Below are positions 14,761 through 23,604 of a stretch of DNA of 42,607 nt, in pieces; position 1 is the stretch's first letter, and every line of letters starts with the position of its first letter. The stretch lies in contig NZ_WSRP01000025.1 in assembly GCF_009767915.1 (NCBI RefSeq), positions 1-42,607 on the forward strand. The letters run 5' to 3'. Under the pieces are notes generated by a model. The model had not been told where the DNA came from, ran no database searches, and saw nothing but the letters and a program-made list of their open reading frames with translations. Made by a program: the position numbers and the translations under genes. The DNA comes from Parasutterella muris (GTDB taxonomy: Bacteria > Pseudomonadota > Gammaproteobacteria > Burkholderiales > Burkholderiaceae_F).

Positions 14761-16197
14761 ATGGAAACTAAGAGAACACGTCGCACATTCGACCCGGCAT
14801 TTAAAGTTGAAGCGGCCAAAAGAGTCGTTATCGGTCATGAAAAACCGGCTGTCGTCGCTGCCGAACTTGGCGTAAACGTCGTAAGCCTGTATCAGTGGGT
14901 CAAAGAATTAGAGAAACATAAAGCGGCCATGCAGAATAAAGAAGGCCAAGCCGCTGAGAACTCGGTCCGGCCCGCTGAGAGTGTTAATCCCGTCGCTGCG
15001 TCGGAAAAACCCGCAGAGCCCCCTGCACAGACTATCAGTGAAGCCCCGACAGACGCACCTCAGGTCAATACTGCTCCGACTCAGGTCAATACCGCTCCGA
15101 TGCAGGAAAGACCAAGACTGCGCCTTCCGAGAAAAAGACACGAATCAGTCGAAACAGAAGCTCCAGCCGTACAGATTGAAACCAAGCCCGCTCCTGACAC
15201 ACAAATTCCTACTGCTTCGCTGACAGAACCCGAAACAGTGCAGACACAGAATGCCGAACCAGCAGTTCCTGAGGAATACAACCCGCACGAATCTCGCCAG
15301 ACCAACAAATTTAACCGCGGCAACCGCAAAGATCGCCAAAGAGACCGCCGCAAAGACAACGCTCAATACGCGTCTCAGCGTCAGCAGCAAATGAATTTCG
15401 AAGCGGAAGACGAGTCTGGCCAAACCGCAGCACCAGTTCAGGAAGAAATCGACAGCCGCTGGCCTCAGCCGAGCGCCGCACAGGGCAGACACTGGAAAGT
15501 GATGCACGCGCTTGATCAGCGTCCGAACTACAGAGCTGAAAGCGAAGCATACGGATACTGCGATGAATTCGATCTGCCCGCGCAGAATCTTCCCGAAGTC
15601 TGGTCAATCCTTGACCAAATGCAGAAAATCGCCGATCGAAGAGCTTTTGACAACATGGTTCACAGCAAGGAACTCAACGTTCCGCCCGAGGTTCTCGCCG
15701 ATCCTCGAATCATGACGGTCCAGGGCCCGAATATCCCGAATAAGCCTTGGCTCAGAAAACCGCGCCTTAACCCGATCGCCGAAGAATTCTTCCAAACAAC
15801 ACCGGATTACCTGAAGTCCGTTTACGAAACTTACGGCGGCCTGGTCATCCGACTCGGCAAATACAGCAGCGGCACTCCGATTCTCCTGATTGAAAAAGCC
15901 CCTGAAGGCGGCCGCAATATCACGATCAACTTCACGAAATTCGATCGCTTTGTGGATGACTTCTACGGAAACTTTGTGAGCGACTGCAAGAAGATCATGA
16001 TGAAGCTCAATCCGAAAGAGTACCCGAGCCTGAACGCGTTTATCCGTGTCCCGGATGAACCGATGTGGAATCCGAAACTTTGGGCCGGCATCCGTACCTT
16101 CAATTGGAGAGACGATGAAACGCTTCCTGAGGCTTGGATTCGTTATGCGTCTTCACTCAAGCGTTCTCAGAAAAAGCGCTACGTACCTGAATACTAA
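14761..16197 (+). CDS. Transposase-type helix-turn-helix fused to a disordered linker and an unrecognised C-terminal domain
   Basis: A 478-residue protein from the ATG at 14761. Residues about 1-50 match IS3/IS911 OrfA helix-turn-helix domains: RRTFDPAFKVEAAKRVV, then AVVAAELGVNVVSLYQWVKELE. The OrfA catalytic partner is absent. Residues 55-260 are Pro/Ala/Gln/Glu-rich and probably disordered, with a 7-residue tandem repeat (QVNTAPT) and a basic patch (FNRGNRKDRQRDRRKDN). The last 200 residues look folded, with EEFFQTTPDYLKSVYETYGG, NITINFTKFDRFVDDFYGNF and many Trp/Tyr, ending RSQKKRYVPEY. I do not recognise this domain. The gene has a strong terminator and no inverted repeats around it, which suggests a domesticated DNA- or RNA-binding protein, not an active element. 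Confidence 0.7.
   Translation: METKRTRRTFDPAFKVEAAKRVVIGHEKPAVVAAELGVNVVSLYQWVKELEKHKAAMQNKEGQAAENSVRPAESVNPVAASEKPAEPPAQTISEAPTDAPQVNTAPTQVNTAPMQERPRLRLPRKRHESVETEAPAVQIETKPAPDTQIPTASLTEPETVQTQNAEPAVPEEYNPHESRQTNKFNRGNRKDRQRDRRKDNAQYASQRQQQMNFEAEDESGQTAAPVQEEIDSRWPQPSAAQGRHWKVMHALDQRPNYRAESEAYGYCDEFDLPAQNLPEVWSILDQMQKIADRRAFDNMVHSKELNVPPEVLADPRIMTVQGPNIPNKPWLRKPRLNPIAEEFFQTTPDYLKSVYETYGGLVIRLGKYSSGTPILLIEKAPEGGRNITINFTKFDRFVDDFYGNFVSDCKKIMMKLNPKEYPSLNAFIRVPDEPMWNPKLWAGIRTFNWRDDETLPEAWIRYASSLKRSQKKRYVPEY
15059..15100. repeat. 21-bp in-frame tandem repeat in the fusion protein
   Basis: Two adjacent 21-base units (15059-15079, 15080-15100) differ at a single base and encode QVNTAP repeats in the disordered linker. 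This points to linker length variation by slippage. Confidence 0.75.
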
Positions 16198-16214
16198 TTC
16201 AGAGCATTAATAGG

Positions 16215-16242
16215 CAAAACCTTCCGAAAACGGAAGGTTTTG
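16215..16242. terminator. Bidirectional terminator
   Basis: CAAAACCTTCCG (16215-16226), loop AAAA and CGGAAGGTTTTG (16231-16242) form a perfect 12-bp stem flanked by A/T tracts, between the fusion-protein gene and the convergent WYL regulator gene. Confidence 0.85.
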
Positions 16243-16244
16243 CT

Positions 16245-17234
16245 TTATTTAGAGGGCGATGTCTTATTCAGAGGTGTTTTCTTCTCTGAAATAACGCCCG
16301 CTTTTTCCCGCCACATCGCAAGCCAGCCTTTTAAAGGCATCGAGTCTTCGATATCAACGGTTAATTTATAAGTGCCGTCGGGCAGTTCCTCAATGAGCTG
16401 ATCTCTTTTAAACGGAGTCTCGCGAAGATTAACGGCTGTCTGTTTGTTGGTAAAAATCAGTTCCAGCCGAACCATCTCGGAACGCCCGTAATTGAAAGGC
16501 CCGGCGTCCACATAACGGCGTAAATCAAACCCCTTGGACTCTTCAGCCGCAAAATCCGTGAGTTTTGCGCTTCGAATACGATGAAGCGCAAAATTTCTAA
16601 TCTGAGTCGTGTCGTCATAGCAGCATACTAAATAGAGACGTACGTCCTGCTGCACAAGACCAAGCGGCGAGATTCGGCGCTCGAACTCTTCGCCTTCACT
16701 CGTGCTGTAAAGCACATCAAGTTTTTTCTGCTTAAACAAAGCCTCAGATACCGTATTAAAAATCTTCGGACGGATCAGAGGCGGAAGCTGCGGCAGCGTC
16801 CCGCTCACAAAACAGACTTTGCTGAGCCACTGTTTCTCCGGAGCGGATTTACTGTTTTCCGTCATAAAGCGCTCTGCGGCATCAAACAGATAGGACATGG
16901 AATTTGTCAGATCGGGCGGCATTTGATAGCGCAAATGCTCACGCGCCAAAAGCAGAAGAAGAGATCCGTCAGCACCGATACCGACACGGTCCAGATCATT
17001 CGTACTGAGGGTTCGACGATAGCCGAACGGAATCGACTTTTTATCGCACTCAACGCCCATATCCCCTTCAGTGAGCGCCTTTAAGTAACGCTGCAGCGAC
17101 CTGCGGTGCATCTTAAAGCCGGCCGCGGTCAGCTGCTCATAAATCTCGGAAGTCGTAATTTTGCGATTCAGAGGAATTCGCTTTAAAACGTTAAGAAGAA
17201 GCTTCGCTTCATTCAAAGAAGTCGATTCACGCAC
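16245..17234 (-). CDS. WYL-domain transcriptional regulator
   Basis: Open from a TTG at 17324 (359 residues), but I prefer the GTG at 17234 (329 residues). The extra 30 codons run through a perfect terminator stem of ppk (17278-17313) and have no ribosome binding site or family similarity, while the GTG has AGGA 9 bases upstream. The N-terminal winged helix shows LNVLKRIPLNRKITTSEIYEQL and RRSLQRYLKAL. The WYL domain shows RRISPLGLVQQDVRLYLVCCYDD and FALHRIRSAKL; the eponymous WYL reads LYL here. WYL proteins sense ligands, often nucleic acid or nucleotide signals. It sits 98 bases after the ppk stop. Targets are unknown. Confidence 0.75.
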   Translation of the reverse strand: MRESTSLNEAKLLLNVLKRIPLNRKITTSEIYEQLTAAGFKMHRRSLQRYLKALTEGDMGVECDKKSIPFGYRRTLSTNDLDRVGIGADGSLLLLLAREHLRYQMPPDLTNSMSYLFDAAERFMTENSKSAPEKQWLSKVCFVSGTLPQLPPLIRPKIFNTVSEALFKQKKLDVLYSTSEGEEFERRISPLGLVQQDVRLYLVCCYDDTTQIRNFALHRIRSAKLTDFAAEESKGFDLRRYVDAGPFNYGRSEMVRLELIFTNKQTAVNLRETPFKRDQLIEELPDGTYKLTVDIEDSMPLKGWLAMWREKAGVISEKKTPLNKTSPSK

Positions 17235-17277
17235 AGCGTCGGATCCTAAAAATTGCACGAAAGAAGAGCTGCATTTT

Positions 17278-17313
17278 AAAAAATCTCTCTTCCGAAAACC
17301 GAAAGAGAGATTT
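17278..17313 (-). terminator. Intrinsic terminator of ppk
   Basis: AAATCTCTCTT (17281-17291) pairs with AAGAGAGATTT (17303-17313), an 11-bp perfect stem. On the minus strand it is followed by a T run. It lies just after the ppk stop and inside the upstream extension of the WYL open frame. Confidence 0.85.
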
Positions 17314-17332
17314 GCGTCAGACAAAGATGGGA

Positions 17333-19600
17333 TTACTTCTTCATCAGGTTCAGTTTGCGGACAATCTCTTCCTGACTGTCATACGCCTTCTCTCCCTTCT
17401 TCGGGTTGAGCTTGGTGTAGGAACCGTCGGAATGCATTACCCACGCGTGAATATTGTCTTTGAGCTGCGGCTCAATAATCTGGTTCATGATGTTCTTGCG
17501 CAGACGCTCTTCAAGAATCGGTGTCAGAACCTCGATTCTGCCGTTGAGGTTGCGGGTCATCAGGTCAGCACTGCCGAAGTACATTTCCTCTTCGCCGTTA
17601 TTGTGGAAGTAGTACACGCGGGCATGCTCAAGCAGCCGTCCGACAATCGAACGAACGGTAATCGTCTCGGATACGCCGGGGACTCCGGGACGAAGACTGC
17701 AGATGCCGCGGACGATACACTCAACTTTCACGCCTGCCCTGCTTGCTTCATACAGGACCTTCACCATTTCAAAGTCAACCAGCTGGTTGCACTTAATGAT
17801 GATGTGACCGTTGCCGTGCTTCTTGTGCTGCTCAATCTCACGCTGAATCAGCGCGGTGATCTGCGGACGAAGCGTGTGCGGAGAAACTAAAAGTTCACGA
17901 TACTTCTTCACAAGGCCGTATCCGGTCATGACGTTGAACAAATCCTGAACGTCATCATTAATGGCCTTATTCGACGTAAAGAGTCCAAGGTCGGTGTAGA
18001 TCTTCGCGGATGCGGCGTTGTAGTTGCCGGAGCCGATGTGGGTGTAGCGCGCCAGTTTGTCTTTTTCACGGCGAACAACAAAACAGAGCTTCGCGTGAAT
18101 CTTCAGGCCGGCAAAACCGTAAACCACGTTCACGCCGTTGCGTTCCATCTCTTCGGCCCAGTTGATGTTCTGCTCTTCGTCAAAACGGGCTTTGAGCTCA
18201 ACCACCGCAGTCACCTGTTTGCCGCGGCGGCGCGCTTCGAGCAGATACTTGGCGACCGGAGAATCGCTTCCTGCGCGATACAGCGTCTGCTTAATCGCGA
18301 CAACGTTCGGATCACGAGCAGCCTGCTTCAAAAATTCAAGCACGCAGTTGAAAGAGTCATACGGATGGTAGACCATGATGTCATGCTTGCGGATCTCGTC
18401 AAAGCAGCAGTGGTCCGAGTCAAACGCCTTGAGCATCTTCGGATGGTCGGCAGGATATTTGAGCGAGGGACGATCCTCTTTCATCAGACGGCCGAATTCA
18501 GAGAACGCGAGCGGAATTCTGCAGCGATAAACCTGGCTCGGAAGCATGTCCAGATGAGAGTAAAGGAAGTCCTGCAAACGCTGCGGCATGCCGCGCTCAA
18601 TCTCAAGACGAACCACAGAGCCGAAACGGCGCTGTTCAACATAGTCACGAACCGCTGACAGCAGATCGTCGGCTTCATCTTCTTCGATCTCGCCGTCCGT
18701 GTTGCGGGTGATTCGGAAAAGGCCCTGGCTGGTGACCTTGTATCCCGGGAAAAGCGTGTCCAGACAGTTCCCGATTAAATCTTCAGAAAGAACAATCACG
18801 CCGTCGGAGGTCGCGTACGACAGATCCGGCGTCACAGAGTTGTCTTTATTGGAAACAAAAAGGAAGCGCGGCACGTTGTTCGGGCACTTCAGACGCGCAA
18901 AACGTGTTTTCACCGGAGCGTTCGGAGTCGTCGCCTGAAGTTCCATCACAAAGTTCAGACTGGTGTTGGAAATCATCGGGAAAGGACGACCCTTGTCGAC
19001 TGCCTGAGGCGTCAGCACCGGAAGAATATCTTCGTTGAAAAAAAGATTCAGCGTTTCTTTCTGCGCCGCAGGAAGCGTCGAATACTTAACAATGCGAATA
19101 TTGTTCTTATCAAGAGCGGGCTTCAGGGTATTGATCCAGAGATTTTCCGCAACCTCAACAATTTCCGAAACTTTTCTGCGGATTTCAGACATCTGCTTGG
19201 CGGGCGCCATCTTATCCGGACCTGTCGGCTCTGCACCCATGCGTGCCTGTCTCTGCACGTTCATCACGCGAACCATGAAGAATTCGTCGAGATTGTTGAA
19301 GAAAATCGAAAGGAAAAGAACTCTGTTGAGCAGAGGAATGGACGGGTCCATCGCGGTCTCAAGCACCTTGCGGTCGAACTCAATCCAGCTGATATCTCGG
19401 TTAATGTAGAGAGAGGGATCATCAAGCGAGATGGGGGCGGACGCAGCTGCCGGCTCTGCCGCTGCGGATACAGCCGCCGGACGACGGGTGCGCCGCGCGG
19501 GAGCGGCCTTCTTCACTGTCGAGGCGGGGGTTTTCTCTGTTTTCTGCTCAGTCGCTTCAGACTGATTTGTCTTTTCCATTGCCATAATTTTTTTAAACAT
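17333..19600 (-). CDS. ppk1: Polyphosphate kinase 1
   Basis: A 755-residue Ppk1, which polymerises the gamma phosphate of ATP into polyphosphate. After an Ala/Pro/Lys-rich extension of about 60 residues come the family blocks: LYINRDISWIEFDRKVLETA, LNRVLFLSIFFNNLDEFFMVRV, VMAIKQTLYRAG-like VVAIKQTLYRAGSDSPV, LKIHAKLCFVVRRE (active-site His of the first phospholipase-D-like motif), THIGSGNYNAASAKIYTDLG and LEHARVYYFHNN with YFGSADLMTRNLNGRIEV (second motif). The usual length is about 690, and the excess is the N-terminal tail. The start is uncertain: Met1, Met6 and Met8 all lack a good ribosome binding site. It is transcribed alone, with a terminator after it. Confidence 0.95.
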   Translation of the reverse strand: MFKKIMAMEKTNQSEATEQKTEKTPASTVKKAAPARRTRRPAAVSAAAEPAAASAPISLDDPSLYINRDISWIEFDRKVLETAMDPSIPLLNRVLFLSIFFNNLDEFFMVRVMNVQRQARMGAEPTGPDKMAPAKQMSEIRRKVSEIVEVAENLWINTLKPALDKNNIRIVKYSTLPAAQKETLNLFFNEDILPVLTPQAVDKGRPFPMISNTSLNFVMELQATTPNAPVKTRFARLKCPNNVPRFLFVSNKDNSVTPDLSYATSDGVIVLSEDLIGNCLDTLFPGYKVTSQGLFRITRNTDGEIEEDEADDLLSAVRDYVEQRRFGSVVRLEIERGMPQRLQDFLYSHLDMLPSQVYRCRIPLAFSEFGRLMKEDRPSLKYPADHPKMLKAFDSDHCCFDEIRKHDIMVYHPYDSFNCVLEFLKQAARDPNVVAIKQTLYRAGSDSPVAKYLLEARRRGKQVTAVVELKARFDEEQNINWAEEMERNGVNVVYGFAGLKIHAKLCFVVRREKDKLARYTHIGSGNYNAASAKIYTDLGLFTSNKAINDDVQDLFNVMTGYGLVKKYRELLVSPHTLRPQITALIQREIEQHKKHGNGHIIIKCNQLVDFEMVKVLYEASRAGVKVECIVRGICSLRPGVPGVSETITVRSIVGRLLEHARVYYFHNNGEEEMYFGSADLMTRNLNGRIEVLTPILEERLRKNIMNQIIEPQLKDNIHAWVMHSDGSYTKLNPKKGEKAYDSQEEIVRKLNLMKK

Positions 19601-19663
19601 CTGTTACGAAAAAAAGTCAATAATTTCAAATGACTAATCTAATAATTTTCCCATTAAGGGGTG

Positions 19664-19694
19664 GGTTTTGTCAATATCTGAAAGAGACAAAACC
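19664..19694. terminator. Hairpin between FUSC and ppk genes
   Basis: GGTTTTGTC (19664-19672) and GACAAAACC (19686-19694) form a perfect 9-bp stem with a 13-base loop, after the FUSC stop and before ppk. No T run follows, so it may be a weak terminator or a leader structure. Confidence 0.4.
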
Positions 19695-19704
19695 ACACTC
19701 GTAT

Positions 19705-20727
19705 TCACTTAGATATTCCCGTATTTGAGTGGCGTTTTGTCCATAACCAGTAAATAAACAGACCAACCGAGGCGCAGCCTGCGCCTAAAAGCGTGTCCCA
19801 GATACGCCAGATCAGAATGGAATGGTCTCCGCCGTAGGCGTACATCAGCCAATCAAGGACGAAGAGGATGTACATCGTGATGAAAAACTGCATCAGCGCG
19901 TAATTGCGTCCGACGAAGTAAGGTATGCCCAGAGAGGCCAGCACCACAACCGTTCCGAGGACAAAAAGATTTGGAATATGAGGCATCAGAAGCACTACGG
20001 CGAAGTAGCCGGCAACGGTACCCAGAATACGAAGAAGAATGCGGATGAAGCCGGAACGAACGTCCGAATTCAGAATATAAATAATCGTGATGCCGACCCA
20101 GCCGGGTTCTGACATATCAATAAACGTGGACAGCCAGAGGCCTGTCACCATGGTCAGCGCGGAAATCAGTCCGTAGGCGGTCGTATTGCGCGTTCCGCCT
20201 TCGACCATCCTGAGCTGATCAAATAAGCGGGGACCAAGCTTTTCGATGCGCCAGACATAATGGTCCGCAACGACCACCAGAGCCGCCAGCGAAAAACCCA
20301 TCGCGTATCCGATGAATGCCGACAGGTTCGGCGAGAAATCAAAAACGGAGATCAAAAGAAAGACCAGGACATACTTGCCCCAAAGCCACCAGAACTTCTC
20401 CGCAAAAGTCATGAGGCTCTGCCCGAAGCACGCTGCGGCAAGAATCAGCCACTCCCCGAAAGCCAAGTGCTTCAAAGCGAGACCGACACCGGCTGCGGCC
20501 AGCACTCCGAGAAAAGTCAGCAAAAGACCGCCCAGTCGGCTCTTTAAAGTAGACTCCGTATCACTCAGAAGCGCCATAAAGGCGCCCAGAGCCGCGAAAC
20601 CGCCGATCTGCTGATCTCCGATCAAAGCGGAGATACCCAGCGCAAGCGATATCGTTATAAAAAAGCGCAGAGTGGCCGTAAGCCTCGATTTCCTTTCGAG
20701 CTTCGGATCCTGCGCGGTCACTGCCAT
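19705..20727 (-). CDS. FUSC-family integral membrane protein
   Basis: A 340-residue inner-membrane protein with about ten hydrophobic segments in two groups. The N-terminal half (RFFITISLALGISALIGDQQIGGFAALGAFMALL..TESTLKSR) is the fusaric-acid-resistance-like repeat. The second repeat has WVGITIIYILNSDVRSGFIRILLRILGTVAGYF and a final LIWRIWDTLLGAG. Family members take part in efflux of aromatic acids and other compounds, usually with a periplasmic adaptor, which is absent here. It starts 18 bases after moaD with AAGG upstream, so it is probably in the moeB-moaD transcript. A functional tie to molybdopterin is not evident. Confidence 0.8.
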   Translation of the reverse strand: MAVTAQDPKLERKSRLTATLRFFITISLALGISALIGDQQIGGFAALGAFMALLSDTESTLKSRLGGLLLTFLGVLAAAGVGLALKHLAFGEWLILAAACFGQSLMTFAEKFWWLWGKYVLVFLLISVFDFSPNLSAFIGYAMGFSLAALVVVADHYVWRIEKLGPRLFDQLRMVEGGTRNTTAYGLISALTMVTGLWLSTFIDMSEPGWVGITIIYILNSDVRSGFIRILLRILGTVAGYFAVVLLMPHIPNLFVLGTVVVLASLGIPYFVGRNYALMQFFITMYILFVLDWLMYAYGGDHSILIWRIWDTLLGAGCASVGLFIYWLWTKRHSNTGISK

Positions 20728-20745
20728 TTTGCAGCCGCCTTAAAA

Positions 20746-21003
20746 TCAGCCTCCGGTAACCGGCGGGAAAAAGGCGACTTCGTCTCCGTCTTTAATCTTC
20801 GTCGATTCCTTGGCCATTTCCTGGTTCACGGCAAAGCGAAGTCTCGGCATTTCTTCAAATGCGGCTTTCAGCGCTTCGTCGTTTTCCGACAGGTAATTAA
20901 TCAAATCCTCGACTGTCGTGACATCTTCCGGCAGTTCAAGACTGTCTTCGCCCTTCAGAACCTTATCTTTCAGGGAAGCAAAATACAAAACTTTCACGCT
21001 CAT
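20746..21003 (-). CDS. moaD: Molybdopterin synthase sulfur-carrier subunit MoaD
   Basis: An 85-residue ubiquitin-fold protein ending in the obligatory Gly-Gly (FFPPVTGG). The C-terminal carboxylate is adenylated by MoeB and becomes the thiocarboxylate that donates sulfur to the molybdopterin dithiolene. Family blocks are VKVLYFASLKDKV, MPRLRFAVNQE and KIKDGDEVAFFPPVTGG. It directly follows moeB with no gap (moeB stop at 21004, moaD start at 21003). The organism therefore makes molybdenum cofactor, though other moa genes are outside the window. The catalytic partner MoaE is not seen. Confidence 0.92.
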   Translation of the reverse strand: MSVKVLYFASLKDKVLKGEDSLELPEDVTTVEDLINYLSENDEALKAAFEEMPRLRFAVNQEMAKESTKIKDGDEVAFFPPVTGG

Positions 21004-21747
21004 TTATTTCTCCTTTGCGCAGCAAGGGCAATCTTCACTTCGGCTGTACTTCATATGCCACCAGCTCCAGCTGCGGGCATCCACCATTAATAGCTCACCC
21101 GTCAGCGGCTTGCCGAAACCTCCGATAATTTTAAGAGCCTCTGAGGCCTGCATACATCCGAGCGTACCCACTAAAGGCGCAAATACGCCCTTAGTCGAAG
21201 CCTTCTCGTCGGCCCCGTCATGATTTGGGAAAAGACAGGCATAACAGGCGGAGTCCGGGTCCCGATAGTCAAAAACCGTAATCTGTCCGTCAAACGCGAC
21301 CGCGCCGGCCGTAACAAGCGGCTTTTTATGTCTGCGGCACAGTTCACTGATCGGGTAGCGGGAAGCGGTGTTGTCGGTGCAGTCCAGCACTACGTCATGA
21401 TCTGCAATCAGCTCTTCGAGCTCTTCAAGCGAAGGACGATGCGTAAAGGCTCGAATATCAATCTCGGAATTCATCGCCTCAAGCGAAGCCTTCGCGCTGG
21501 TCGCCTTATTCATACCGATGCGGCTCATGTTGTGAATCACCTGACGCTGCAGATTGGTGAGATCCACGGTATCTCCGTCGGCGATCGTGATGCGGCCTAC
21601 GCCGGAAGCGGCCAAATACAGAGACGCAGGGGAACCCAAGCCGCCCGCACCGATGATCAGCACCTTGGAAGCGCTGATTTTTTCCTGAGTATGCGCGTCA
21701 AATTCCTTTAAAAGCTCATGACGCGAATAACGATTTTCTTTTTCCAT
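21004..21747 (-). CDS. moeB: Molybdopterin-synthase adenylyltransferase MoeB (ThiF/HesA family)
   Basis: A 247-residue E1-like enzyme. The nucleotide-binding loop is VLIIGAGGLGSPASLYLAASGVG, followed by ADGDTVDLTNLQRQVIH with the adenylation Arg and Gln. DCTDNTASRYPISELC and ACYACLFPNHDG follow, and the zinc site is formed by CYAC and the terminal CPCC. It adenylates the C-terminal glycine of MoaD. It is adjacent to moaD, which favours MoeB over ThiF. The ATG follows AAGGA. It has no rhodanese domain, so sulfur must come from elsewhere. Confidence 0.9.
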   Translation of the reverse strand: MEKENRYSRHELLKEFDAHTQEKISASKVLIIGAGGLGSPASLYLAASGVGRITIADGDTVDLTNLQRQVIHNMSRIGMNKATSAKASLEAMNSEIDIRAFTHRPSLEELEELIADHDVVLDCTDNTASRYPISELCRRHKKPLVTAGAVAFDGQITVFDYRDPDSACYACLFPNHDGADEKASTKGVFAPLVGTLGCMQASEALKIIGGFGKPLTGELLMVDARSWSWWHMKYSRSEDCPCCAKEK

Positions 21748-21925
21748 TAAGGTCCTTAATAAGGGTTGACAAGGCAGCCGCCAAGAAGCGCCGCGCGTTC
21801 AAATCATAATCAACTAAAAACGAGATTTAGCGCTGTGAAGTTTTTCCTGCAAAAACCAACCGTCTGGATCCTCGTAAACGGGTCGCTGACCTAATATTAA
21901 CCCTAACAACAGAGAAACTCGTTCC

Positions 21926-21954
21926 TTGAAAAGACATCCCAAGCGTCCTACTAT
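21926..21954 (+). promoter_or_regulatory. Sigma-70 promoter of the amino-acid ABC transporter
   Basis: TTGAAA (21926-21931) and TACTAT (21949-21954) are 17 bases apart, with transcription expected near 21961, about 50 bases before the binding-protein ATG. It is the clearest promoter in the window. Confidence 0.65.
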
Positions 21955-22013
21955 GGCATGATTACAGTAATGTGCGTCTTTCAGGGCCACTCAACCTTAT
22001 TGGAGATCAAGAA

Positions 22014-22781
22014 ATGCCTTTCAAAAAGCTGCTGTGGGCGGTCTGTGCTGCCGCAGCCCTTACTGCTTCAGCCGGCGTCAGCGCTGAAGAATATGTTGTC
22101 GGTACCGGTGCTACCTATCGTCCGTTCGAATACGAAACTCCTCAGAAAGAGCTCGTCGGCTTTGACGTAGATCTGATGCGCGCCATCGCTAAAGCCGAAG
22201 GCTTTGATGTCAAATTTATCAACACTCCTTGGGAAGGCATTTTCGCTACCGTCGATAAAGGCGACAGAGACATCATCATGTCGGGTATCACAATTACCGA
22301 CAAGCGCAGAGAAGCTGTCGATTTCTCCAAACCCTACTTCCTTGCCCATCAGCTCATCCTGACAGACAAGAACACCAAGATTGAAAAGCTTACCGATCTT
22401 AAGAAAGGCAATGTCGCGGTTGTCAGCGGTTCCGCCGGTGACGTAGCCGCTTCCGAAGCTTTCGGCAAAGCCTCTACCCGCATCCGCCGCTTCGACAACA
22501 CTCCGCTCGCTCTTGAAGAACTGAACCAGGGCGGTGTTGTTGCCGCGATCGGTGACGTCGGCGTTCTCGCTTTCTACGCTCGCAACAATCCGGACAAACA
22601 CTTCAACATGACCCGCGATCCGAACTTCAAAGAACAGTATTTCGGAATCGCCGTCAAGAAAGGCAACAAAGCACTGGCCGAAAAAATCAACGCCGGTTTG
22701 GATAAAGTCGTAAAGAGCGGCGAATACAACAAGATTTATCAGAAGTGGTTCGGCACCGACGCCCCGAAACTTCCCGACTAA
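22014..22781 (+). CDS. Polar amino-acid ABC transporter, periplasmic binding protein
   Basis: A 255-residue family-3 solute-binding protein. The ATG at 22014 follows GGAGATCAAGAA; an earlier in-frame start at 21972 overlaps this leader. The signal peptide is MPFKKLLWAVCAAAALTASAGVSA-EE. The mature protein shows YVVGTGATYRPFEYE, LVGFDVDLMRAIAKAEG, WEGIFATVDKGDRDIIMSGITITDKRREAVDFSKPYF and the C-terminal YNKIYQKWFG. It binds a polar amino acid (His/Arg/Gln/Cys group), and the exact ligand cannot be read. Permease and ATPase genes follow after a terminator. Confidence 0.92.
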   Translation: MPFKKLLWAVCAAAALTASAGVSAEEYVVGTGATYRPFEYETPQKELVGFDVDLMRAIAKAEGFDVKFINTPWEGIFATVDKGDRDIIMSGITITDKRREAVDFSKPYFLAHQLILTDKNTKIEKLTDLKKGNVAVVSGSAGDVAASEAFGKASTRIRRFDNTPLALEELNQGGVVAAIGDVGVLAFYARNNPDKHFNMTRDPNFKEQYFGIAVKKGNKALAEKINAGLDKVVKSGEYNKIYQKWFGTDAPKLPD

Positions 22782-22800
22782 TCTTTTCTTCCCGATAGAA

Positions 22801-22829
22801 CCCGATCTTTTACAGGTCGGGCTCTTTTT
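22801..22829 (+). terminator. Intercistronic terminator between binding protein and permease genes
   Basis: CCCGATC (22801-22807) and GGTCGGG (22815-22821), with one wobble pair, are followed by CTCTTTTT. It would limit read-through so that binding protein is made in excess over permease, as is usual for such operons. Confidence 0.65.
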
Positions 22830-22851
22830 AACCTAACTCGAAGGAGTAATC

Positions 22852-23604
22852 GTGGGCGGTTTTCGCTATGAGGTAATTACAGAGTATTGGCCCTTGTTTA
22901 TGGAAGGCGCCAAGATGACGATTCAGATCACGATCATCTGCGTGGTCTTGGGCGTTATCCTGGGTATGGCATTAGGTATGGCGCGTCTTGCGGACGCGCG
23001 TCACGCACCGTGGCGGCAGATTTTGAAATATTGCGTACGCTGGCCTGTGACGGTATACGTGAGTTTCTTCCGCGGAACTCCGCTCTTTGTGCAGATCCTG
23101 CTGATGCAGTTCGCGATCCTGCCCTTCTTTATCCATCCGACCGAGGGACTGCTGATCAGCGGCGACTTAGCCAGAGAAATCCGCTCAACATACGGCGCTA
23201 TGCTCGCCGGTATCATCGCAATCACTCTGAACGCCGGCGCCTACCTCTCCGAAGTCTTCCGTGCCGGTATCCAGTCTCTGGACAAAGGTCAAATGGAAGC
23301 GGCCCGCTCTGTCGGCATGACCTACTGGCAGGCAATGTTCCACATTATCCTTCCGCAGGCTTTCCGCCGCATGCTTCCGCCTTTGGGCAACAACGCGATC
23401 GCCATCCTGAAAGACTCCTCGCTGGTGTCCGCAATCGGTCTTGCCGAACTTGCCTACGCTGCGCGAACAGTCGCCGGCGCATCGGCTCGTTACTGGGAGC
23501 CGTACATCACCATCTCTCTCATGTACTGGGTCATGACACTTGCCTTGGCTTATCTCGTTAAGAAGATGGAAGAACACTTGGGTAAAGGAGATGACAACCG
23601 ATGA
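22852..23604 (+). CDS. Polar amino-acid ABC transporter permease
   Basis: A 250-residue HisM/GlnP-type permease. It starts at GTG with AAGGAG upstream. The family hallmarks are a Met-rich first helix region ([24 protein letters not shown]), the segment [20 protein letters not shown] and the EAA loop [35 protein letters not shown], which contacts the ATPase. About five membrane helices are expected. Only one permease gene is present, so it probably acts as a homodimer. It overlaps the ATPase gene by 4 bases. Confidence 0.93.
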   Translation: MGGFRYEVITEYWPLFMEGAKMTIQITIICVVLGVILGMALGMARLADARHAPWRQILKYCVRWPVTVYVSFFRGTPLFVQILLMQFAILPFFIHPTEGLLISGDLAREIRSTYGAMLAGIIAITLNAGAYLSEVFRAGIQSLDKGQMEAARSVGMTYWQAMFHIILPQAFRRMLPPLGNNAIAILKDSSLVSAIGLAELAYAARTVAGASARYWEPYITISLMYWVMTLALAYLVKKMEEHLGKGDDNR

